A DNA stretch of 12,900 nt from an uncultured Bacilli bacterium (GCA_947627525.1 CANQWJ010000015.1:1-12900); one strand, 5' to 3'; counted from the first letter of the stretch, positions 1 through 5,601 are shown. The notes: generated by a model from the letters alone, not told the origin. Made by a program: numbers and translations.

Positions 1-445
1 TAAAAATAGCTGGTGCAAAATCCATAAATAACAATTTTAATAGTCTAATTGTTCCCTCTAAACTACGATTTAAACGGCCATGAATATTACCGGTCATATT
101 CTCTTTAAAATAACTTAATGGAGCATGTAATAAAGAACTAATAGCGTTCGTTCGCGCATCTTTTTCACATCTAGTACAAGTATCTTCAACTAAGACACGA
201 CGAATTACTTTAATGATTTCATTACTTACTGTAACTACTAAAATAAATAGTAAAAAAGGTACTATTTTCATAAAAGATAAATTGTCTTGTCCTAATATAT
301 CATCAGTTAACTTTCCAATTGATAATGGTAATAACTGACTTAATAGAGCTGATATGATCATGATTATGACAATGATTATAAAATTAAACTTTTGTCTTTT
401 ATTTAACATTTTATAAATTCTTTTTATTAAATTATCCTTTTTCAT
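1..445 (-). CDS. ABC exporter, N-terminal membrane part (runs off the left edge)
   Basis: The minus-strand frame opens at ATG 445-443 and stays open to the window edge, giving about 148 residues and no stop. The start follows AGAGGAGTT (452-460), a good ribosome binding site. The product begins MKKDNLIKRIYKMLNKRQKF, then a hydrophobic helix near residues 21-45 (FIIIVIIMIISALLSQLLPL) and a second near 60-78 (IVPFLLFILVVTVSNEII). A cytoplasmic-loop stretch follows with HAPLSYFKENMTGNIHGRLN, matching the 'LPLSFFD..RTGDL.SRL' signature of type I ABC exporter membrane domains. The ATP-binding domain would lie outside the window, so the half-transporter architecture is inferred. Substrate unknown; drugs, peptides or lipids are possible. 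It appears to have its own promoter at 468-476. Confidence 0.85.
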   Translation of the reverse strand, partial: MKKDNLIKRIYKMLNKRQKFNFIIIVIIMIISALLSQLLPLSIGKLTDDILGQDNLSFMKIVPFLLFILVVTVSNEIIKVIRRVLVEDTCTRCEKDARTNAISSLLHAPLSYFKENMTGNIHGRLNRSLEGTIRLLKLLFMDFAPAIF

Positions 446-467
446 TACTACAACTCCTCTATTTAAA

Positions 468-476
468 ATTATAACA
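468..476 (-). promoter_or_regulatory. Extended -10 promoter element of the ABC exporter gene
   Basis: The minus strand reads TGTTATAAT, a perfect TATAAT with an upstream TGn extension, 22 bases before the ATG at 445. No good -35 box is visible at 16-18 bases upstream, as expected for an extended -10 promoter. Confidence 0.5.
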
Positions 477-533
477 AAAGAAAAGTTCTAAAAACACATC
501 TAGAATTTAACTTTACAATAATTAGTCAATATG

Positions 534-1613
534 CTATTTAAGTTTATCAATTTCTTTCAAAAATTCATTTAAACTCTTATACCACTTAAACATTCCACTT
601 TTCTTTTCAGCATATTTTTCTTTTTCTTCACAAGTATATTTTTCTCTAGAAGATAACCATCTATCAATACATCTTTGATAACACTTTTCAATAGAAGTTC
701 TAATCACTATAACTTGACCTTTTAAAAGAGAAACATCTTTTATATTACGATATTGTGCGGAATCAATAACAAGTGTTTTATTACTATTTTTAAAATGATT
801 TAAGAGCTTTAAATAGAACTTATCAAAATCATTAATTAAAATATCTTTTGTCTCATCCTTAAATAATTCTCGTAGTTGAAGAAGTTCTTCATCACTAGAT
901 GCATCACTATTAAATATAATGTCAGTATCTATAACAATATAGTTTTCATCATTTATATAATCTTTACTAAAATATGATTTACCACTACCAGACTCTCCTG
1001 TTAAATTTATTACTCTATCTTTTGTTAATTCTTTAATATAAGGTTCCTTATCAACAAAACGACTAATCAATAAATCGGACTTAATTTCTAAAAGATAATC
1101 TTTAATTTCGGTAACTAATTGATTACTATCAGGTTTTTCATCACCACCATGACTAATAAAATCATCCCATTCACTCAAAACTAAATCAATATTATCTCTA
1201 TTTACTCTATCTCTAAGAATGGCATAAGCTGTATTCCTATAATTCATTACGGAAACGACCGCTAAAGATTTGTAATAAGACTTTTCTGGTATTTGTGATA
1301 TTTCATAAAAATGAAGAGCTAAGTCATCATCAACTTTTCTTGGATTACTAATAATTATCTTATTAGCGCGATAGATAGTTGTTGCGCCATCCAATTTAAT
1401 ACTTTCAGCGTCATCTGGAATTTCAACATCATATAAAGTATCCCCGCGATGAAGCCATCGCAATATGCAGTCTTCAGTCGTATAATTAAACCCACCAAAA
1501 TCGCGACCCTTTTCGGCTTGAGGATTCCAAGTCCTTGCAACATTGACTTGATTTAATTTATATTCGTAATTAGCACCCTTTTTTTCAAATAAAACTTTTA
1601 TATATTTACTCAT
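534..1613 (-). CDS. Two-domain protein with C-terminal P-loop kinase
   Basis: 359 residues. The C-terminal half (about 195-359) is a P-loop kinase-like domain: Walker A GESGSGKS at 206-213, an acidic pair DTD at 229-231 (VIDTDIIF) of the kind that binds substrate or Mg2+, a hydrophobic strand LVIDS at 281-285 suggesting Walker B, and a basic LID-like segment RTSIEKCYQRCIDRW at 305-319. The N-terminal part (about 1-190) is a separate domain with GFNYTTEDCILRWLHRGDTL (41-60) and ANKIIISNPRKVDDDLALHF (83-102). I recall this pattern from hypothetical proteins of Firmicutes but cannot give it a function. The start is backed by AGGGGA just upstream of ATG 1613. The substrate is unknown: small-molecule, nucleotide or polynucleotide end are all possible. 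Stop is TAG. Confidence 0.8.
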   Translation of the reverse strand: MSKYIKVLFEKKGANYEYKLNQVNVARTWNPQAEKGRDFGGFNYTTEDCILRWLHRGDTLYDVEIPDDAESIKLDGATTIYRANKIIISNPRKVDDDLALHFYEISQIPEKSYYKSLAVVSVMNYRNTAYAILRDRVNRDNIDLVLSEWDDFISHGGDEKPDSNQLVTEIKDYLLEIKSDLLISRFVDKEPYIKELTKDRVINLTGESGSGKSYFSKDYINDENYIVIDTDIIFNSDASSDEELLQLRELFKDETKDILINDFDKFYLKLLNHFKNSNKTLVIDSAQYRNIKDVSLLKGQVIVIRTSIEKCYQRCIDRWLSSREKYTCEEKEKYAEKKSGMFKWYKSLNEFLKEIDKLK

Positions 1614-1648
1614 ATTTTCCCCTATATACCAATTATTAATTCATTATC

Positions 1649-1657
1649 ATTTTAACA
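1649..1657 (-). promoter_or_regulatory. Possible extended -10 promoter of the kinase gene
   Basis: The minus strand reads TGTTAAAAT (TGn plus TAAAAT), about 35 bases upstream of the ATG at 1613 and just after the terminator of the preceding gene. No convincing -35 box; assignment is tentative in such AT-rich DNA. Confidence 0.3.
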
Positions 1658-1667
1658 TATTTTTAAA

Positions 1668-1704
1668 TATAATAAAAACTTGAACTTCTAAAAAGATCAA
1701 GTTT
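1668..1704 (-). terminator. Intrinsic terminator of the MazG-like gene
   Basis: On the minus strand AAACTTGA (1704-1697) pairs with TCAAGTTT (1683-1676) across a 13-base loop, followed by a T-rich run. It starts 12 bases after the MazG-like stop codon at 1717. The stem is short (8 bp) and mostly A/T. Confidence 0.6.
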
Positions 1705-1716
1705 AAAAATTATCTA

Positions 1717-2043
1717 TTATTTCTTTAATACTTTTTCTAAGAAGATCTTATCTTCAAAAGCTCCTCTTTTAGCGCTTTTTTCTTGAGCAATAGTAGTAAC
1801 TTCTTCAATTGTAGAATTTTCTAATCTCGCTAAATATTTCATTATTTCTAACATATCCGCTAATTCTTCAACACGATCTTTTCCCGTTGCACCTAATACT
1901 TCTTGATATTCTTCATATAACTTCTTCTCTAGTTCTTCTTTATATTCTTTATCATCCAAAACGCGTGTTACTGGCACTTCACCATTAGCTGTAATTATTT
2001 CTGGAATTCTATCTCTTACTAATTTATTGTATACTTTATCCAT
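1717..2043 (-). CDS. MazG-like nucleotide pyrophosphohydrolase
   Basis: 108 residues. The N-terminus YNKLVRDRIPEII (5-17) is the signature of small all-alpha NTP pyrophosphatases annotated as phosphoribosyl-ATP pyrophosphohydrolase-like. The metal-binding glutamates are visible as E45-x2-E48 in KKLYEEYQEVL and E60-x2-D63 in RVEELADMLE, the ExxE...ExxD pattern of the MazG superfamily. The family cleaves (d)NTPs to NMP and pyrophosphate and is thought to clear non-canonical nucleotides; the actual substrate cannot be read from sequence. Length fits the stand-alone subfamily. Without his genes nearby a histidine-pathway role is unlikely. The start is supported by GGGGAGGT just upstream, and the gene has its own sigma-A-type promoter and a terminator, so it is probably monocistronic. 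Confidence 0.88.
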   Translation of the reverse strand: MDKVYNKLVRDRIPEIITANGEVPVTRVLDDKEYKEELEKKLYEEYQEVLGATGKDRVEELADMLEIMKYLARLENSTIEEVTTIAQEKSAKRGAFEDKIFLEKVLKK

Positions 2044-2064
2044 ATTTACCTCCCCACATTATTT

Positions 2065-2093
2065 GTTATAATACAATAAGTATTTTTTGGCAA
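2065..2093 (-). promoter_or_regulatory. Sigma-A-type promoter of the MazG-like gene
   Basis: -35 TTGCCA (2093-2088), a 17-base spacer, then -10 TATAAC (2070-2065), each one mismatch from consensus. It lies 22 bases upstream of the ATG and leads straight into the GGGGAGGT ribosome binding site. Confidence 0.7.
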
Positions 2094-2154
2094 GTTTCTT
2101 TATCATTTTATTAAGAAATGTATATTACAAGAAAAAAATTTAATGATTTTAAAT

Positions 2155-2186
2155 ATAAAAAAGTACTCAATCAATAGATTAAGTAC
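2155..2186 (-). terminator. Intrinsic terminator after the 100-residue orphan gene
   Basis: On the minus strand GTACTTAATC (2186-2177) pairs with GATTGAGTAC (2172-2163) around a TATT loop, then six T. The single non-Watson-Crick position is a U-G wobble in minus-strand RNA but an A-C mismatch on the plus strand, which fixes the orientation. Confidence 0.85.
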
Positions 2187-2240
2187 AAATCTCTATATTA
2201 AAATTAGAATGAATATAAGTAGAATAACTATTTATTAGTT

Positions 2241-2543
2241 TTATGGATTTGTAGGCTTCAATACTTTGGATTTTACTTTTTCTTCAACAGGTTTTGCAAA
2301 TTCTACTCCATTTTCAACTACTATATCACCAGCTAGTGGTAAAATAGGACCTATTGGTTCTCTATCATAAAGTTTTTTAGCATCTACTTTTACTTTCTTA
2401 CCATATTCTGGACAATGCTCTACAACCATTAAAGTAGAAGTCTTATCATTTGAGTTATTTTCTATTACTAACCAAACTAAATCTTTATCGCTAGGTTTTT
2501 CTCGTAATAAATATATTGATCCCAAAATAGCATATCCTTCCAT
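2241..2543 (-). CDS. Uncharacterised 100-residue protein
   Basis: I do not recognise the family. The product starts MEGYAILGSIYLLREKPSDK and alternates short hydrophobic strands (YAILGSIYLL, LVWLVIEN, STLMVVEH) with polar turns. This suggests a small beta-rich fold, followed by a charged Lys/Glu tail from about residue 83 ending LKPTNP. A lone Cys lies in HCPEYGKK (43-50). There is no signal peptide or membrane helix, so it is probably cytosolic. The start is supported by GGAG seven to eight bases upstream of ATG 2543. It has a well-formed promoter (2570-2598) and its own terminator, which argues that this short frame is a real gene. Readthrough from the HIT gene, whose stop is 65 bases upstream with no terminator between, is also possible. 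Confidence 0.7.
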   Translation of the reverse strand: MEGYAILGSIYLLREKPSDKDLVWLVIENNSNDKTSTLMVVEHCPEYGKKVKVDAKKLYDREPIGPILPLAGDIVVENGVEFAKPVEEKVKSKVLKPTNP

Positions 2544-2569
2544 ATTTACATCTCCATTTCTTAGTTAAT

Positions 2570-2598
2570 ATGATAGCAAAATAATTTTTAATTTTCAA
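2570..2598 (-). promoter_or_regulatory. Promoter of the 100-residue orphan gene
   Basis: -35 TTGAAA (2598-2593), 17-base spacer, -10 TATCAT (2575-2570) with an upstream TGC giving an extended -10. The -35 lies 11 bases after the HIT gene stop. Confidence 0.6.
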
Positions 2599-2608
2599 TC
2601 CATTTTTC

Positions 2609-3034
2609 TTATTCAGCCATATAATTTTTTATTTCATTTAATTTTTCTTCAGTAAGTTCAATACCGCCTTTAAAATTTATTGCTCCAGGCCAATCATTAT
2701 CTTTCCATTCCATATTGAAAAAACTTACATCTTTGTCATATCTAGGGAATGCATGATAATGAACAAAACAATCTTTCATCATCATTATAATATAATTAAA
2801 CTTTATTGCACCAAATTTCTTAATACATACTTCTTCATACCATTTAATAACTTTAGGAAACTCTGCTCCTTCTTCTGGAAGCATATCAGCAACAGATGAT
2901 ATTTCTCTTTTTAGAAGAATTACAGCATCTCCTAATGTCGCTTGTTTCCCTCTAATACAAACTATCCAATATTCAAATTCTTTAATACATCTTATTTCTG
3001 GTTTGAATTTACTCATAAAATCTAAATTAGCCAT
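2609..3034 (-). CDS. HIT-family nucleotide-binding protein
   Basis: 141 residues from the start chosen here. The core shows FEYWIVCIRGKQATLGDAVI and then, near the end, KFNYIIMMMKDCFVHYHAFPRY, the HIT active-site segment. HIT proteins hydrolyse or transfer nucleotides from substrates such as Ap4A or adenylated compounds, using the middle His of H-x-H-x-H. Aligned on the following Pro-Arg, the second and third His are present (HYH) and the first is replaced by Phe, so the nucleophile is kept but one motif His is not. I chose ATG 3034 because GGAAAGGAT sits just upstream of it and MANLDFMSKFK fits the family start. The frame extends to ATG 3082, but the extra 16 residues (MYLHIDKLICIMERIV) lack a ribosome binding site. 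The product is probably cytosolic. The exact substrate is unknown. Confidence 0.85.
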   Translation of the reverse strand: MANLDFMSKFKPEIRCIKEFEYWIVCIRGKQATLGDAVILLKREISSVADMLPEEGAEFPKVIKWYEEVCIKKFGAIKFNYIIMMMKDCFVHYHAFPRYDKDVSFFNMEWKDNDWPGAINFKGGIELTEEKLNEIKNYMAE

Positions 3035-3125
3035 AACAATCCTTTCCATTATGCATATTAATTTGTCAATATGCAAGTACATTTTATAATATCAATTTAA
3101 ACTATAAATATCATATCAAAATTTC

Positions 3126-3162
3126 AAAAATTTTAAAACTCGAACTATAAAAGTCCGAGTTT
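3126..3162 (-). terminator. Intrinsic terminator in repeat copy A
   Basis: On the minus strand AAACTCGGAC (3162-3153) pairs with GTTCGAGTTT (3145-3136) around a 7-base loop, then TTTTAAAATTTTT. One G-U wobble marks the minus strand as the transcribed one. It probably ends transcription from the 279-residue gene, whose stop is about 130 bases upstream. Confidence 0.75.
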
Positions 3163-3172
3163 GGTATCTATC

Positions 3173-3204
3173 TAGTACGAATATAGAGGTTATCTACAAC
3201 TTTT
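3173..3204 (-). pseudogene. Fossil of a tRNA-Leu 3' end
   Basis: At the place where copy B carries the tRNA 3' half, the minus strand here keeps AAAGTTGT and ends TCGTACTA where the intact gene has TTGCACCA; all three differences in that octamer are transitions. About five bases are missing and the T-arm is destroyed. It cannot form a tRNA. Confidence 0.45.
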
Positions 3205-3290
3205 CTAAAGGTACTGATTATGGATAAATTTCTAAATATAGTTGAGTAAAAAAGAAAAAAATAAATATATTGATACTACTTTTAGAATTT

Positions 3291-4130
3291 TTAAATGTAT
3301 TTAATATGATTTGTAATAGTTAAATTAGGCATTCTTCTAACAAGAGTTTTGTTTAAATTAGTTTTATCTTTTTCACAATTATCACTTTGATCCATAAAAC
3401 TTTCATTAGTTAAACCAAAATCTTCTAATAATAAATCATGAATTTGGCGTGTTATTTCAATTTCTTTTTTATCTTCATCGCTTAATTCTTTTAGACTATC
3501 CAATTGTTCTAATTTTTCTTTATACTCTTGGACTTTTCTTCCGTGATTAAATTCCCAAGTAGATCCTGGTCCCCCTATAACCCCAGGTTGAGACATATAT
3601 GGATTCCTTTCGCTGCGTAACATTTCCAATTTTTTTCTTACTCTATCTAACTCGACTTCTCTAAGTTCTTTACTTTCACATGTTTGAAATAATGAAATCT
3701 CTCCAATATTCAATGTTTTAAAACCACATGGGACTTTAGGCCTATCACCAATGTAAGAATGAGTTTCTTTATAATCAAAATCAAATAATTTTACATTTCT
3801 ATCACTTAATTTTGTTGAAACACTTAAACCTTCATTTCCCCTATTATTCCCATATATAATGAATTCCCCATCTTGTTTATTAAATAAATCTTGAGCTCTT
3901 TTATAAATATTATAAATTGCTACTTTTTTATATATTTCTAATTCGGCTAATACTTTTCTATCAGAATCGCTAATGTATTCTCTTATAACAGAAAAGTCTA
4001 AATTTATTAAAGATTTCAAATAATCTAACATAGTTTCTGTAAGTATTCCTTTGTATTCATTTAAAAGCTCTAATAATTGTTTTTTGGTTTTTACTTTGTT
4101 CCAGTCATCATTTAATCTATCAATTTCCAT
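3291..4130 (-). CDS. Uncharacterised 279-residue protein
   Basis: I do not recognise a family. The start is very well supported: AAGGAGGT eight bases upstream of ATG 4130. The N-terminal third is helical and Lys/Glu-rich (NKVKTKKQLLELLNEYKGIL). The middle is mixed alpha/beta, with GEFIIYGNNRGNEGLSVSTK (88-107) and VPCGFKTLNIGEISLFQT (133-150). A long amphipathic stretch about 154-175 and 199-232 looks like coiled coil, broken by a Gly/Pro-rich linker QPGVIGGPGSTWEFNHG. It has no signal peptide or membrane helix, so it is probably cytosolic. It lies between two tRNA-Leu-derived blocks beside a truncated peptidase gene, which suggests accessory cargo. No catalytic motif is visible and no function is proposed. 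Confidence 0.75.
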   Translation of the reverse strand: MEIDRLNDDWNKVKTKKQLLELLNEYKGILTETMLDYLKSLINLDFSVIREYISDSDRKVLAELEIYKKVAIYNIYKRAQDLFNKQDGEFIIYGNNRGNEGLSVSTKLSDRNVKLFDFDYKETHSYIGDRPKVPCGFKTLNIGEISLFQTCESKELREVELDRVRKKLEMLRSERNPYMSQPGVIGGPGSTWEFNHGRKVQEYKEKLEQLDSLKELSDEDKKEIEITRQIHDLLLEDFGLTNESFMDQSDNCEKDKTNLNKTLVRRMPNLTITNHIKYI

Positions 4131-4158
4131 TAAACGAAACCTCCTTCAATTAAATATT

Positions 4159-4178
4159 GTTATAGCATAATTGTAGCA
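4159..4178 (-). promoter_or_regulatory. Tandem extended -10 elements upstream of the 279-residue gene
   Basis: The minus strand carries two overlapping extended -10 motifs 11 bases apart, TGCTACAAT (4178-4170) and TGCTATAAC (4167-4159), within a short tandem duplication of TATGCTA. Neither has a clear -35. They sit about 30-45 bases before the ATG. Confidence 0.4.
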
Positions 4179-4355
4179 TAAATTTTATAAAATAATATGT
4201 CTTTTATTATATTTTATCTCAAAACCACATCATGTATTTTTATTATTATAGTGATTTTTATATTTTTCTCTTATTTTTCAGATAATATTTGTTTATGTCA
4301 AAATAATTAACTACCTAGATATTTTGACAAGTATACCAAAATTACCTGTGAGTAT
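4179..4355. other. AT-rich spacer, no gene seen
   Basis: No frame with coding character or a ribosome binding site was found on either strand. It contains only the inverted repeat at 4297-4328. Together with the terminator, tRNA-like fossil and readthrough segment up to 4547, it makes up the 417-base gap between the 279-residue gene and the peptidase gene. Confidence 0.6.
4297..4328. repeat. Perfect 9-bp inverted repeat
   Basis: GTCAAAATA (4297-4305) and TATTTTGAC (4320-4328) are exact reverse complements separated by 14 bases. Neither strand has a T-run after it, so it is not a terminator. It lies about 130 bases upstream of the promoter elements of the 279-residue gene and could be a protein-binding site or a relic. 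Confidence 0.5.
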
Positions 4356-4384
4356 AAAAAACACCAGTATCATTGACTGGTATT
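4356..4384 (-). terminator. Intrinsic terminator downstream of the peptidase gene
   Basis: On the minus strand AATACCAGT (4384-4376) pairs with ACTGGTGTT (4368-4360) around a 7-base loop, including one U-G wobble, and runs into six T. A further copy of CACCAGT at 4426-4420 could compete for the same right arm. Confidence 0.75.
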
Positions 4385-4394
4385 CAATATATGT

Positions 4395-4438
4395 CCAGAA
4401 GAGTTCGAACAGATTCGTCACTGGTGCTCTAAAGGAAG
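4395..4438 (-). pseudogene. Possible tRNA-like fossil before the terminator
   Basis: The minus strand reads CTTT, eight unmatched bases, then AGTGACGAA, with the same spacing as in the intact tRNA-Leu (5450-5469), followed by a T-loop-like TTCGAAC (4410-4404). The anticodon stem does not pair and no 5' half is visible. It sits directly upstream of a terminator, as a tRNA would. Confidence 0.3.
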
Positions 4439-4454
4439 AAGTACGACAACTTTT

Positions 4455-4547
4455 TTATTTTTTAAGTTCATTACTTTGAAATATTTCGATAGCCTCATAT
4501 AAATTAGTATCAAGACATATTTGGCATAAATTTATATCAGACAGTTT
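4455..4547 (-). pseudogene. Detached C-terminal segment of the peptidase gene
   Basis: Directly after the TAA of the peptidase gene the same frame stays open for 30 codons, from KLSDINLCQICLDTNL to FQSNELKK, and ends at TAA 4457-4455. The stretch is an amphipathic, coding-like sequence with no start codon or ribosome binding site of its own. It reads naturally as the former end of the upstream protein, cut off by a nonsense change. Stop-codon readthrough or a sequencing error would give the same picture. Confidence 0.5.
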
Positions 4548-5249
4548 TTAATAAAAATTAATAAGGTAGTCAGAAATAACATTAGCTATTGGATACATAA
4601 TCAAATAATTAATAAGGTTAGGACAATCATATTGCCTAATTAACTGCATCTCTTTAGGATTTATATCTTCTTTGCTTAACGTTCCTCTTTCTAAATACAT
4701 TTTTTCATATTTTAATTGATATTTTATTGCTTTTATCATTTTTGACTCAAAGTATAATCTATTTTCTTTGCGAGCAGAAATAAGTTCTTTATATTCACTG
4801 CCTAACCATTTTTCTAGTTTTTTTTCTATATAAAATGAAAAAACTTCAGATAAAAACCAATATTCATCTGGAATAATATGAGGATTGCTAGTTCTATCAA
4901 TAAAATGGGCAAATTCGTGAACAAGAATAAATATATCAGAGTCATTTCCGGTTAAAAGTATATAAGTTTTTCCATTATTAGTATCAACATATGACTTATC
5001 TAAATTTTTTCCAATTATAATATGATTATTCTGTATTGCTTTTATAATTTTTTTATAATATTGTATATTATAATGTTTGTAAAATTCTAATGCCATATCT
5101 AAAGTGTTATTTATTACAGAAGAATATTCAACTTTTATATATTTTTTATTAAACATTTCAAAGAAAATATCAAAGATTTTTAATTTAACTATTTTTTTAT
5201 ATGATGATTCAGCTTTTATTTTTTTTAAATCTTCTTGAGTAATTTTCAT
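4548..5249 (-). CDS. Small zinc metallopeptidase-like protein (M3-like HExxH), probably C-terminally truncated
   Basis: 233 residues. HEFAH at 111-115 is a gluzincin zinc motif, and E135 in LSEVFSFYIE, 20 residues after the second His, fits the third zinc ligand. The 'EV.S...E' context resembles the EVAS motif of M3 peptidases (PepF/thimet type), so M3-like is my best guess. The preceding strand ILLTGNDSDIFILV would be the edge strand of the active-site cleft. At 233 residues it is far shorter than PepF (about 600). No signal peptide, so a cytosolic enzyme is inferred. AAGGAT lies nine bases before ATG 5249; a TATAAT at 5346-5341 is a possible distant -10. The protein ends ISDYLINFY at TAA, but the frame continues 30 sensible codons. 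Very Ile/Lys/Tyr-rich, more so than the neighbours. Confidence 0.75.
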   Translation of the reverse strand: MKITQEDLKKIKAESSYKKIVKLKIFDIFFEMFNKKYIKVEYSSVINNTLDMALEFYKHYNIQYYKKIIKAIQNNHIIIGKNLDKSYVDTNNGKTYILLTGNDSDIFILVHEFAHFIDRTSNPHIIPDEYWFLSEVFSFYIEKKLEKWLGSEYKELISARKENRLYFESKMIKAIKYQLKYEKMYLERGTLSKEDINPKEMQLIRQYDCPNLINYLIMYPIANVISDYLINFY

Positions 5250-5321
5250 TTTTATATCATCCTTATCGTAGTTATCATTGTTTTGACAATAAGAAAGTGT
5301 GTTTTCTAAATTGACAAATAA

Positions 5322-5451
5322 ATCAATTTAAACTATAAAAATTATAGTATAAATCAAAACATTTTAAAACTCGAACTAATCAAATAAATTGAAAAGTTCG
5401 AGTTTCCTATCTATCTGGTGCAAGGAAGGAGACTCGAACTCCCACAACTTT
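5322..5451. repeat. tRNA-Leu 3' end / terminator / leader block (intact copy B)
   Basis: The intact partner of 3091-3204: the 3' part of tRNA-Leu, its terminator, and the AT-rich leader with an 18-mer (5322-5339) identical to 3091-3108. Both copies are in direct orientation, about 2.2 kb apart, and each leads into a minus-strand gene (the HIT gene and the peptidase gene). Confidence 0.65.
5361..5405 (-). terminator. Intrinsic terminator of tRNA-Leu
   Basis: On the minus strand AAACTCGAAC (5405-5396) and GTTCGAGTTT (5376-5367) are a perfect 10-bp stem. The 19-base loop can itself pair TCAA with TTGA. A TTTTAAAAT run follows. It begins 11 bases after the tRNA CCA end. Confidence 0.8.
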
Positions 5452-5499
5452 CGTCACTACCACCTCAAAGTAGCGTGTCTACCATTCCACCATCCTTGC
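5416..5499 (-). tRNA. tRNA-Leu(GAG)
   Basis: On the minus strand the acceptor stem GCAAGGA (5499-5493) pairs with TCCTTGC (5426-5420), followed by A and an encoded CCA. The D-arm contains GGTGGAATGGTAGACAC, and the anticodon stem CTACT/GGTAG closes loop TTGAGGT with anticodon GAG (5466-5464). A long class II variable arm (TGACGAAAGTTGTG) and T-arm GGGAG-TTCGAGT-CTCCT follow. GAG reads the Leu codons CUC and CUU. Own promoter and terminator, so monocistronic. Confidence 0.97.
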
Positions 5500-5509
5500 A
5501 TATGTCATT

Positions 5510-5538
5510 ATCATAATACAAAATTTTCCTTTTAACAA
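5510..5538 (-). promoter_or_regulatory. Promoter of tRNA-Leu
   Basis: -35 TTGTTA (5538-5533), 17-base spacer, -10 TATGAT (5515-5510), ending 10 bases before the mature tRNA 5' end, which allows a very short leader. Confidence 0.6.
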
Positions 5539-5550
5539 GTATAATTTTAA

Positions 5551-5589
5551 ATAAAAAAAAGACTACCGAAAATTAATTATTTTCGATAG
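5551..5589 (-). terminator. Intrinsic terminator of the M26-type protease gene
   Basis: On the minus strand CTATCGAAAA (5589-5580) pairs with TTTTCGGTAG (5572-5563) around a 7-base loop, then TC and eight T. The U-G wobble pairs only in minus-strand RNA. It starts 12 bases after the stop codon at 5602. Confidence 0.9.
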
Positions 5590-5601
5590 TTCTTTTTCTT
5601 T

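Larger units (their letters stand above)
3091..3204. repeat. Decayed copy of the tRNA-Leu 3' end / terminator / leader block (copy A)
   Basis: This stretch aligns with 5322-5451. Shared blocks are an identical 18-mer (3091-3108 = 5322-5339), an identical TTTTAAAACTCGAACT (3131-3146), the terminator right arm with one change, TATCTATCT next to the tRNA 3' end, and ACAACTTT (3197-3204 = 5444-5451). Copy A has lost most tRNA bases and its terminator loop is 12 bases shorter. Confidence 0.65.

Noticed and set aside
476..505. Short hairpin TTCTA/TAGAA after the kinase gene
   Set aside because: Only 5 bp with a broken T-run; too weak to call a terminator, and it overlaps the promoter region of the ABC gene.
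1355..1543. Minus-strand 62-codon frame inside the kinase gene
   Set aside because: Overlaps the conserved N-terminal domain in another frame without a start signal.
1717..2043. Phosphoribosyl-ATP pyrophosphohydrolase of histidine synthesis (HisE)
   Set aside because: The sequence resembles the broader MazG-like relatives and no histidine gene is nearby, so a house-cleaning role is more likely.
3091..5451. Active integrative element or prophage
   Set aside because: No integrase, recombinase, relaxase or phage gene is present between the repeats, and the repeats are too diverged for recent excision; only an old scar can be argued.
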